64,000 nucleotides of DNA. It comes from Mycobacterium szulgai (GTDB lineage Bacteria > Actinomycetota > Actinomycetes > Mycobacteriales > Mycobacteriaceae). This document shows, in pieces, positions 25,462 through 36,559 of the stretch. The translations under genes were made by a program, and so were the position numbers. Position 1 is the stretch's first letter. Every line of letters starts with the position of its first letter. The stretch covers positions 124,001 through 188,000 of the forward strand of contig NZ_LQPW01000167.1 of NCBI RefSeq assembly GCF_002116635.1. The letters are read 5' to 3'. Below the pieces are notes generated by a model, which saw nothing but the letters and a program-made list of their open reading frames with translations, was not told the origin of the DNA and did not search any database.

Positions 25462-25818
25462 ATGGCTCGCGAAATCGACGTCACCGAGACCACTGTGCAA
25501 ACGCTGGCGCGCATTGCCGAAAGCGGACACGCCTGGCCGCAGATGGCCGAGAAGTACGGCGTGACGAATCCGGTACCTCCCTGGAAGTCCAGCCTCGAAG
25601 GGATGTGCGAGGCGCTCGACAGGGCAGGCACAGCGCTATTGCCGCTGACGCGCCGGCAAGACGAGGACCGCCTTGCCGAAGAGGTGTATGCAAACCTGCC
25701 GTATCCCGAGACCCAGCTCGTCGCGCTGGCGCACTCCCTCGTCGCCCGAGACGTCATCGATGAGGCGGCACTGGCCGACCGCATGGCGGCAGTTCGTGCG
25801 CGGCTGGAAGCCGGCTAG
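25462..25818 (+). CDS. NHase/SCNase accessory protein or small third subunit
   Basis: A 118-residue protein related to the N-terminal helical part of nitrile hydratase beta: WPQMAEKYGVTNPVPPWKSS, MCEALDRAGTALLPLTRRQDE, YPETQLVALAHSLVARDVIDE. Proteins of this type act as metallochaperone/activators (P14K, NhlE or P15K class) that deliver cobalt or exchange subunits. It begins 10 bp after the alpha subunit, completing a beta-alpha-activator operon. It ends 1 bp from the stop of convergent dnaE1. The activator role is inferred from size and position. Confidence 0.72.
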   Translation: MAREIDVTETTVQTLARIAESGHAWPQMAEKYGVTNPVPPWKSSLEGMCEALDRAGTALLPLTRRQDEDRLAEEVYANLPYPETQLVALAHSLVARDVIDEAALADRMAAVRARLEAG

Positions 25819-25819
25819 C

Positions 25820-29377
<3,558 letters not shown>

Positions 29378-29542
29378 AGGGACGCCAGTCTATGACCGAG
29401 CACCGACACAGGACGGGCGTGTCGCGAAGTGTGTCTCGGCGGAACGTACCAAGGGCGGTCCTCCACGTCTTTATCTTGCGCCGCGACGGCACCACCCGGG
29501 CAACGGTGACCGCGGCTCGTTCACATCGCCGTCTCGCCGGAT

Positions 29543-29938
29543 TCAGCTCCAGAACCGCGCACTCTCAGCAGGTTTCGCATCCACCATCCACCACTCGGCG
29601 ATCTTGCCGTCCGAGATTCGCAGCAGGTGCGCAGCATAGTTGCGCAGCGACCTGTCTTCCTTCCGGGCCGCAACTTCGACCATGATCAAGGCCCGGTCGG
29701 GACCGACAGCCACCGGAGGCTGCGTCAGCTCGATACTGAAGCGGACCGCCGGCAGCTGCATCGCCTCGATTCGGCGCAGGTAGGGCTCGCGTCCTACGAC
29801 CTCGTCGATTTCACCGTCGGCGTTGGTGATGTGGGCGGTGACATCGGCAGCGAGCAACTGTCCCATCGCGTCGAGATCGGCGGCTGAGAAAGCTTGAACG
29901 AACCGCTGGGCAACCGCGGTCGCTTGGTGGAAAGCCAA
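29543..29938 (-). CDS. SnoaL/NTF2-like protein
   Basis: A 131-residue single-domain protein of the SnoaL-like/NTF2 fold: VAQRFVQAFSAADLDAMGQL, EVVGREPYLRRIEAMQLP, and a C-terminal DGKIAEWWMVDA. Members bind small hydrophobic molecules or act as isomerases or hydrolases. It is 6 bp downstream of the Rv1546-like gene on the same strand, so the two are probably co-transcribed. No specific function is assigned. Confidence 0.78.
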   Translation of the reverse strand: MAFHQATAVAQRFVQAFSAADLDAMGQLLAADVTAHITNADGEIDEVVGREPYLRRIEAMQLPAVRFSIELTQPPVAVGPDRALIMVEVAARKEDRSLRNYAAHLLRISDGKIAEWWMVDAKPAESARFWS

Positions 29939-29944
29939 TATTCG

Positions 29945-30376
29945 CTACGCGTAGCGCTCGACGAACAGTTTCAGCGACTTTTCCACGTCACCCTTGACGG
30001 CGCGCGCCGCGGCCGAACCGACGGGACCGAACAGCGCCCGCCCGCCCAGCTCGAGGCGCAGACCCATGGTGGACCCGTCTTCGTTCGCCGTCACGGTGAC
30101 GGTCACTCCGTACTTTGCTCCGCCCTTGCCGTTGCCTGACATCGCCATCTGGTGCGGCGGGTCCCACTTGGTGACCGTCCAGGTCACCCTGTTGCGCAAC
30201 CCCTTGGACCTAGCCACGCCGACGATTTCGGTGCCTTCGGTGATCTCGTCGGGCAGCTCACTGCGCCAGCCCTCGTGCATCACGAGCCATTCGCCCAACT
30301 CCGACAGGTCCGACACGTGGTCCCACATGTCCTGGGGGCTCATCGGTACGTCGGAGCTCATCTCAACGGAAGCCAT
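29945..30376 (-). CDS. SRPBCC/polyketide-cyclase-like protein (Rv1546-like)
   Basis: A 143-residue START/SRPBCC-fold protein equal in length to M. tuberculosis Rv1546. It begins VEMSSDVPMSPQDMWDHVSD and ends in a long amphipathic helix, VKGDVEKSLKLFVERYA. It likely binds a hydrophobic ligand in the cytosol. In M. tuberculosis it lies next to dnaE1; here the SnoaL-like gene intervenes. It is divergent from the kinase cluster. Confidence 0.85.
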   Translation of the reverse strand: MASVEMSSDVPMSPQDMWDHVSDLSELGEWLVMHEGWRSELPDEITEGTEIVGVARSKGLRNRVTWTVTKWDPPHQMAMSGNGKGGAKYGVTVTVTANEDGSTMGLRLELGGRALFGPVGSAAARAVKGDVEKSLKLFVERYA

Positions 30377-30431
30377 CGGCTGAGCCTAACTGCCGCCAGA
30401 CTGCCGGGTTACGCTCGGCGGCAAGCGTCGA

Positions 30432-32351
30432 TTGGGGGTGGGTGTGGTCGAGGACTCGGCGGTCAGCCAACCAGCCGATGCTCGGGCGGGTTCGCTGTTC
30501 GGACCGTATCGGCTCATCCGGCTCTTGGGCAGCGGCGGGTTCGGCGAGGTGTATGAAGCCGAAGACACCACCATGCACCGCACTGTGGCGCTGAAGCTAC
30601 TGGGCAGCAGTTTTTCTCAGAACCCCGTGTTCCGCGAACGGCTGTTCCGCGAGGCTCGCACCGCCGGGCGGCTGCGCGAACCGCACGTGCTGCCCATCCA
30701 CGGCTGCGGCGAGATCGACGGTCAGGTCTACATCGATATGCGACTGGTCCGGGGCGTTGACCTGGAAACGGTGCTGCAACGCGAGGGCAGGCTGGAGCCG
30801 GCCCGGGCGGTGGCCATCGTCCGCCAGATCGCCGCGGCCCTGGATGCCGCCCACGCCGAGAGGGTGATTCATCGGGACGTCAAACCCGCCAACATCCTGG
30901 TCTCCGGCGACGACTTCGCCAGCCTGGTCGATTTCGGGCTGGCCAACGCGGCCGGTGATGCTCGACTGACCAAGCCGGGCAGCGCCGTCGGCACCTTCGA
31001 TTACGTCGCCCCGGAACGACTTACCAACGCCCCGGTGGACCACCGCTGCGATGTCTATGCGCTCGCCTGTGTGCTCTACGAATTCCTCACCGGCGAGCCG
31101 CCCTATGCCCAACACCGCGATCTGCATGAACTGATGAACGCGCAGATCTTCGCGCCGATCCCGCTGCCCAGCCAGAAGCGGCCCGGCGTTCCGCCGGGGT
31201 TCGACGAAGTCATCGCGCGCGGCCTGGCCAAGAACCCCGACGCCCGGTACCGCAGCGCCGGCGAACTGGCGGCCGCCGCCGAGCGCGCGCTGGGAGCCAG
31301 TCCGCCTCACCAGCCGCAGTACGCGCCGACCACAGCACCCTGGCAACACCCGCAGTACCCGCCCGGGCCCACGCAAGCGCCAACCCTGGCTCCGTCCCTC
31401 CCCTACCAGCTGCCCTCACGGTCGAAATCGCGGCGCCGCACCCTGATCACCGTCGCCGCGGTCACTCTCGTCGCCGCCGTCGCCGCGGTCCTGGCAATCT
31501 GGGTGGTCGCGTGGCCCGGCTCAGCCCCGCATCCCGCGATGAGCAAGCCGCGCCCCTCGTCGACCACCCCCACCACACTGCCGTTCCCCGCATTGACGGA
31601 GGCCCGCGGCGTAGCCGTGGACGCTGCCGGCACGGTCTATGCCGCCGAGCTGGGGGTACAGGTCCCAGAAGGCCAGGTCCTGAAACTGGCTCCGGGCCAA
31701 ACGACTACGACTGAGCTCCCGTTCGGGGAGATCTACGCCTTCGGGGTGGCGGTGGATGCGGCAGGCAATGTGTACGCCGCAGACACGCACGCGCCCGGGG
31801 TGTGGAAGTTGGCGCCGGGAGCGCGGGGCCCCTCGCTGGTGCCGTTCGGCCATCTGGGGAATCCGGTCGGCGTGGCGATAGGAAAAGACGGCAGCCTCTA
31901 TGTCGCCGACCAGGGTTCGAAGCAGGTGCTGAAGCTCACCGCCGGGGCTACGAGCCCCATCCGGTTGATGCCTACCACCGCGTTGAGTTCGCCCGCGGCC
32001 GTAGCAGTGGACAACGACGGCACGCTCTACATCGTCGACTCCGACGAGCGGCGGGTGCTGAAGTTGCCCGCCGAAGCCGACACCCCCACCGAGTTGCCGT
32101 TCGCGGGACTCGATCGCCCCTATGGCGTCGCGGTGGACAAGGACAAGAACGTCTACGTCTCGGACCCCAACAAGCATCGGCTGCTGAAGCTGCCGGCCGG
32201 CGCGACCACCGCTGGCGACTTTCACTTCCCCGGGCTCAACTACCCGTTCGGTGTGGCGGTCGACAACGACGGCGACATCTTTGTCGTCGACTGCCAGCGC
32301 GTCGACAAGTGCGCGACGGGCAAGGTGCTCGAACTCGGCGCCGCGTCGTGA
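30432..32351 (+). CDS. PknD-like receptor Ser/Thr kinase with six-bladed NHL propeller (first of three)
   Basis: A 639-residue transmembrane kinase. The cytosolic kinase domain (about 22-285) has an intact G-loop (LGSGGFGEVYEAE), Lys55 in VALKLL, HRDVKPAN with Asp149, DFGLANAAG at 167-173 and the APE-type VAPERL. A Pro/Gln/Thr juxtamembrane region leads to one helix at about 337-361. The outside part has six NHL/beta-propeller repeats of the type GVAVDAAGTVYAAE, the architecture of PknD. The start is uncertain (TTG 30432, or GTG 30438/30444); a TTACGCT -10-like box lies at 30409. It overlaps the next kinase gene by 4 bp (GTGA). Confidence 0.9.
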   Translation: MGVGVVEDSAVSQPADARAGSLFGPYRLIRLLGSGGFGEVYEAEDTTMHRTVALKLLGSSFSQNPVFRERLFREARTAGRLREPHVLPIHGCGEIDGQVYIDMRLVRGVDLETVLQREGRLEPARAVAIVRQIAAALDAAHAERVIHRDVKPANILVSGDDFASLVDFGLANAAGDARLTKPGSAVGTFDYVAPERLTNAPVDHRCDVYALACVLYEFLTGEPPYAQHRDLHELMNAQIFAPIPLPSQKRPGVPPGFDEVIARGLAKNPDARYRSAGELAAAAERALGASPPHQPQYAPTTAPWQHPQYPPGPTQAPTLAPSLPYQLPSRSKSRRRTLITVAAVTLVAAVAAVLAIWVVAWPGSAPHPAMSKPRPSSTTPTTLPFPALTEARGVAVDAAGTVYAAELGVQVPEGQVLKLAPGQTTTTELPFGEIYAFGVAVDAAGNVYAADTHAPGVWKLAPGARGPSLVPFGHLGNPVGVAIGKDGSLYVADQGSKQVLKLTAGATSPIRLMPTTALSSPAAVAVDNDGTLYIVDSDERRVLKLPAEADTPTELPFAGLDRPYGVAVDKDKNVYVSDPNKHRLLKLPAGATTAGDFHFPGLNYPFGVAVDNDGDIFVVDCQRVDKCATGKVLELGAAS

Positions 32352-34177
32352 ACCACTCGCCGGGCTCCCGGGTCGGTACGCGCTTCGGGCCGTACCTGCT
32401 GTTGAAGCTGTTGGGCAGCGGCGGATTCGGCGAGGTCTACCAAGCCGAGGACACCACCATGAATCGCGTGGTGGCGTTGAAACTGCTGAGCAGCAGCTAC
32501 TCGCACAACCCGGCGTTTCGGGAACGTTTGTTCAGAGAGGCCCGCACCGCGGGACGACTGCACGAGCCACACGTGGTACCCATCCACAGCTGCGGAGAAA
32601 TCGACGGGCAGCTCTACATCGACATGCGCCTCATCGACGGCACCGACCTGCAGGGCGTTCTCGATCGCGGCGGGGCGCTGGACCCAGCCCGAGCGGTGCA
32701 CATCGTGCGCCAGATCGCCGGGGCGCTGGACGCCGCACACGCTCAGCAGGTGATTCACCGCGACGTCAAGCCGGCCAACATTCTGCTCGGCAATGACGAC
32801 TTCGCCTGCCTGGTGGATTTCGGGTTGGCCAACGCCGCCACTGACACCAAACTCACCAGCGAGGGCACGACCATCGGTTCATTCGCGTACCTGGCGCCCG
32901 AACGACTCGCATCCGGCCGGGTCACCCCCGGAGCCGACATCTACGCATTGGCTTGTGTGCTGTACGAATGCCTGACCGGGTCGATGCCCTATCTCCGAGA
33001 CGAGATTCCTGCGCTGGTCGCTGCGCACTTGACCGCTCCGCCGCCCCGCCCCAGCCAGCAACGCCCCGGGGTTCCAGTGGGATTCGACGAGGTCATTGCG
33101 CGTGGCATGGCCAAAAACCCCGACCACCGGTTCCGTACCGCCGGCGAACTGGCCGCCGCAGCACAGCAGGCCCTGAATACGGCTGTGCCGGAACGTATTT
33201 GGGCGCAACAATTTGCGCCGACGACGCCACTGCGCCCCGGCAATTCCCGTCGGCGCGGCGCGATCATCGCCGCCGTCGCCCTGGGAGGCGTGGCGGCCGT
33301 CTTGGCCGGCATCGCCGTCGTCGTCGCGATCGTCGACCACCGCGCCCCCGCCCAGCGGGCCACCAACACCAGCCCGGCATCGCTACCCGCTTCCACGACA
33401 TTGCCGGCGACACCGAGTTCGCTGCCACCGCTCAAGGCGACCCCGCTGCCGGTCGTCGGCTCCGGCAGCCTCGGTGGTGTCGCGGTAGACAAGGACGGCA
33501 ACGTCTATGTCCTCGACCCGCTGAACCCCAGGGTGCTGAAGTTGGCTGCCGGCGCGTCCGCACCCACCGAGATGCCTTTCGGCGGGCTCACCAAGCCCAA
33601 GCAGGTGACAGTCAACGCGGCCGGCGATGTGTTCGTAACCGACTGGAACCGTGAGGGAGCGGGTCGGGTGCTGAAATTGGCTGCCGGAGCCGGCGCACCC
33701 ACCGAGCTGCCGTTCAGCGGGATTCTGCCCACCGGTGTCGCCGCCGACCCCGCCGGCAATGTGTACGTGGCCAGCCGCTACCAGGTACTCGAACTGGCCG
33801 TCGGCGCCACCGACCCGAGCGTTCTTCCGTTCGGCAACGGGCTCTACGAGAGTGTTGCGGTGGACAACGCAGGTGCCGTCTATGCCGCCGACGCGGGCCG
33901 GGTGCTCAAGCTGGCCCCGGGCGCCGCCTCCCCCACACAGCTGCCGTTCGGCCAACTCGGCCGGGCGCAATTCCTGGCCGTCGACGCCGGCGGCAATGTC
34001 TACGTGGCCGACAACGCAGACCTCATGGGCCGGTTGGTAAAACTCCCGCTGGGCGCCACCGCATCCAGTCCGCTGTTCGCACCAGAGCGCCAGGAGTTCG
34101 GCGGCATGGCGGTGGACGCCGCCGGCAATATCTACCTGACCGAAAACAATCGACTGCTGAAGGTGGTTTCGGGGTGA
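32348..34177 (+). CDS. PknD-like receptor Ser/Thr kinase with NHL propeller (second of three)
   Basis: A 609-residue paralogue of the preceding kinase, started by GTG 32348 inside a GTGA overlap. Kinase residues are intact: LGSGGFGEVYQAED, Lys45 in VALKLL, HRDVKPAN with Asp139, DFGLANAAT at 157-165, LAPERL. One membrane helix lies at about 304-329, then six NHL-type blades (GVAVDKDGNVYVLD to GMAVDAAGNIYLTE). The two kinases share long identical stretches such as FRERLFREARTAGRL, so they arose by tandem duplication, while the sensor blades have diverged. It probably senses an extracytoplasmic ligand different from that of its neighbour. Overlaps the pseudokinase gene by 4 bp. Confidence 0.92.
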   Translation: MNHSPGSRVGTRFGPYLLLKLLGSGGFGEVYQAEDTTMNRVVALKLLSSSYSHNPAFRERLFREARTAGRLHEPHVVPIHSCGEIDGQLYIDMRLIDGTDLQGVLDRGGALDPARAVHIVRQIAGALDAAHAQQVIHRDVKPANILLGNDDFACLVDFGLANAATDTKLTSEGTTIGSFAYLAPERLASGRVTPGADIYALACVLYECLTGSMPYLRDEIPALVAAHLTAPPPRPSQQRPGVPVGFDEVIARGMAKNPDHRFRTAGELAAAAQQALNTAVPERIWAQQFAPTTPLRPGNSRRRGAIIAAVALGGVAAVLAGIAVVVAIVDHRAPAQRATNTSPASLPASTTLPATPSSLPPLKATPLPVVGSGSLGGVAVDKDGNVYVLDPLNPRVLKLAAGASAPTEMPFGGLTKPKQVTVNAAGDVFVTDWNREGAGRVLKLAAGAGAPTELPFSGILPTGVAADPAGNVYVASRYQVLELAVGATDPSVLPFGNGLYESVAVDNAGAVYAADAGRVLKLAPGAASPTQLPFGQLGRAQFLAVDAGGNVYVADNADLMGRLVKLPLGATASSPLFAPERQEFGGMAVDAAGNIYLTENNRLLKVVSG

Positions 34178-35841
34178 CGGCCGCGGGTCCCGGTGCGCAC
34201 ACCACTCTCGAAGCGGTACTGGCCCAGGTCGGGCCGATGGACGCGCGGCAGGCGGTGCACATCGTCGGCCAAATCGCGGCAGCGGTCGACGAGGCTTACA
34301 CCAACCGGGCCTTTCACCGCGAGGTCGCCCCGGCCACCATCCTGCTGTCCGCCAACGGCCACGCCTATCTGACCGACGCCACCACGCCCGGTTCGTCCGA
34401 ACCCGTGATCGACGAACTGGCTTACCGCGCCGACATCCGCGCGCTGGCCGCCGTGCTCTACGAATGCCTGACCGGCTCGCCCCCCAATCGGCCGGAGGGC
34501 GCCGACGCGCCACCGAGCCGGCTACGACCAGGCATCCCGGTCGGCTTGGACCAGGTCGTTGAGCGCGGACTGGCCGCAAATCCCGATACCCTTTTCCGCA
34601 GCGCCGGTGAGTTTGCCGCCGCCGCGCAAGATGCCCTGACCACCACACCGCACTACACCCCGAGCAACCGGCCGACCAGACCGGACACCACCACCCCCAA
34701 CCTTGAGGGGCCCACCCAAATAATTCAGCTGCCCTCCACCGGGCCGTCGGTTGGCATCAATCCCGTTGCACCCCAATGGAATCCAGCGGTAAGCCACTTT
34801 CCGGTGGTGCCGCGCGCGCAAAGACGGCCGCGATACATTGCGATCGCGCTAGCCGTGATCCTCACGGTCGGCGTCGTTGTCGGCGGCGCCATCGCGATTC
34901 CCCGACTCGTCCGGCACACCAACACCACTACCGCCACCCGCGCCACGGGGCCGGCTCGCCAACCTAACCCGCCCACTCGATTCACCTACACTTCCCAGCC
35001 CATCGAGCTGCCATTTCCGGGCCTCAAGGTGCCGCAGAATGTAGCGGCCGACGCGGCCGGCAACGTCTACGTGCTGACCTCGATACCCGATCCGGGAGAT
35101 ACCGGTCTGAGCTTCTCCACAGTGCGGCAGATTTTTCGGCTGGCCCCCGGTGCGGCGAGTGCGAGCGCGCTCGATGTCCCCGGTGTCGATGTCCGCTTGG
35201 CCGAAGACCTGGCAGTCGATACCGCCGGCAAGCTCTACCTGAGCGACCACCGCAATGTATGGGAGTGGGCGGTAGGTTCCGCCAGCCCGATCCGGCTGCC
35301 GTTCCGTGGATTCGTCACCGTCGATGCCGTCGCGGTGGACCCCGTGGGCATTGTGTACGCGGTCGGCGCCCTTTCCGGCACATATGACCTGCGATATGGG
35401 GCCAAGAAACTCGCCCCGGGAGACACCCGGTCGACTGATCTGCCGATTACCGATCTGTACCTGCCTCGCGGGATAGCAGCCGACAAAGCCGGCAATGTCT
35501 ACATCGGCGACAGCATCAAGGGCGGTGCCAAAGGCCGGGTACGCAAACTCGCCGCCGGTACCGCCACGCCCGCGCAGCTGCCCTTCCCCGAGCTCAAAGA
35601 ACCCTCGGCCGTGGCAGTCGATACGGTCGGAAACCTGTTCGTCGCAGACACTTTCACCACGGGCCTGTTCGAACTGCCGGTCGGCGCCACCAATCCGGTC
35701 ACGGTGCCCGTCGGTGTGCGCGCCCGCGGTGTGACCTTCGACCCGGCGAACAATCTCTACGTCGTCTCAGCGGCCACCGAAGACGAATCCGAGCACTTGA
35801 CGAAACCGGGCCAGGTGCTCAGAGTGCCCCCCGACCGCTAA
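34174..35841 (+). CDS. Membrane pseudokinase with NHL propeller (third of three, N-lobe missing)
   Basis: A 555-residue protein starting with GTG 34174 (GTGA overlap). The N-terminus aligns with helix D of the neighbouring kinases (LEAVLAQVGPMDARQAVHIV), so the whole N-lobe, with G-loop and catalytic Lys, is missing. HRDVKPAN is replaced by HREVAPAT (residues 48-55), and DFG by DAT (68-70). Later C-lobe parts remain (RADIRALAAVLYECLTGSPP). One membrane helix at about 221-243 precedes six NHL-like blades (NVAADAAGNVYVLT to GVTFDPANNLYVVS). It cannot be an active kinase, but the intact frame and coupling suggest a function, perhaps as a co-receptor or allosteric partner. Confidence 0.88.
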   Translation: MTAAGPGAHTTLEAVLAQVGPMDARQAVHIVGQIAAAVDEAYTNRAFHREVAPATILLSANGHAYLTDATTPGSSEPVIDELAYRADIRALAAVLYECLTGSPPNRPEGADAPPSRLRPGIPVGLDQVVERGLAANPDTLFRSAGEFAAAAQDALTTTPHYTPSNRPTRPDTTTPNLEGPTQIIQLPSTGPSVGINPVAPQWNPAVSHFPVVPRAQRRPRYIAIALAVILTVGVVVGGAIAIPRLVRHTNTTTATRATGPARQPNPPTRFTYTSQPIELPFPGLKVPQNVAADAAGNVYVLTSIPDPGDTGLSFSTVRQIFRLAPGAASASALDVPGVDVRLAEDLAVDTAGKLYLSDHRNVWEWAVGSASPIRLPFRGFVTVDAVAVDPVGIVYAVGALSGTYDLRYGAKKLAPGDTRSTDLPITDLYLPRGIAADKAGNVYIGDSIKGGAKGRVRKLAAGTATPAQLPFPELKEPSAVAVDTVGNLFVADTFTTGLFELPVGATNPVTVPVGVRARGVTFDPANNLYVVSAATEDESEHLTKPGQVLRVPPDR

Positions 35842-35917
35842 CGCGACTGCCCTCGTTTCACCCCCGCTTCGTCCCCCCGCTTCGTCAACGAGCCGTTTCA
35901 CGGGTACGGTCCGAGCC

Positions 35918-36559
35918 ATGAGTCTTGTTGCGGAAGGACTTTGGCTTTCCTCGGATGAACTACCGTCGGCGCGCGACTTCTTGACGTCAGCGGGTTTCGG
36001 TGGCGCCGCGGCCCTTGCGGCAGTCATCATCCTGGCGCTGATCGCGATGTTCGCCGCGCGCCGCGCCTCCAAGCGGCACCGGGCACTGATCGAGCAACAA
36101 GAGCGCCACCACCAAGAGCTTCGCGAAGACGAGCAGCGCGCCGCGGCAATTGCGCGATGCTGGCAGCGGCTGGTGTGGGTGGTGGAAACCGCGGGGATGG
36201 AACCGGCGTCCAGCGAAAGTGCCACGCTGGGCCTGGGTCCCGAACTTGCCCTGGAACTCCTGCGCGGGCTGCTCCGCGACGCCGAGCTGCTCGGCGATGA
36301 AACGCTGGCCGCGTCGGTGATGGTGTACCTCAATCAATTCTCTTTGGTGCTGGCACAACAGGCCGGGTCGCTTACTGGACTGACGACCGCTCGGCCGGCA
36401 CCGGAGGCGAGCCTGGGCGACGACTCGACGCAGGTGATTGCCACGCCGCCACCGGCGGCATCGTCACCGCCATCGTCACCGCCACCGCCACCGCCACCGG
36501 CACCGGCCGATGAATCCCCCGACGTCCCCGCGGTCAAGGGAAGGCGCTGGCGCGGGTGA
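35918..36559 (+). CDS. Single-pass membrane protein with coiled coil and polyproline tail
   Basis: A 213-residue hypothetical protein. A short N-terminal segment is followed by one hydrophobic helix (residues about 27-47, GGAAALAAVIILALIAMFAA), then a basic charged helix (RRASKRHRALIEQQERHHQELREDEQRAA). A middle domain ends near residue 150 (LLRDAELLGDETLAASVMVYLNQFSLVLAQQ). The tail has a run of prolines (about residues 180-195) and a basic end, VKGRRWRG. The next gene starts within its stop (GTGA). It lies 76 bp after the pseudokinase on the same strand. No known family recognised; a scaffold or phosphorylation target of the kinases is a guess. Confidence 0.72.
   Translation: MSLVAEGLWLSSDELPSARDFLTSAGFGGAAALAAVIILALIAMFAARRASKRHRALIEQQERHHQELREDEQRAAAIARCWQRLVWVVETAGMEPASSESATLGLGPELALELLRGLLRDAELLGDETLAASVMVYLNQFSLVLAQQAGSLTGLTTARPAPEASLGDDSTQVIATPPPAASSPPSSPPPPPPPAPADESPDVPAVKGRRWRG

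Noticed and set aside
31802..32347. N-terminal extension of the second kinase within the first kinase gene
   Set aside because: The frame is open, but the sequence is Arg-rich shadow; the GTG at 32348 gives the same N-terminus as the paralogue and a GTGA overlap.
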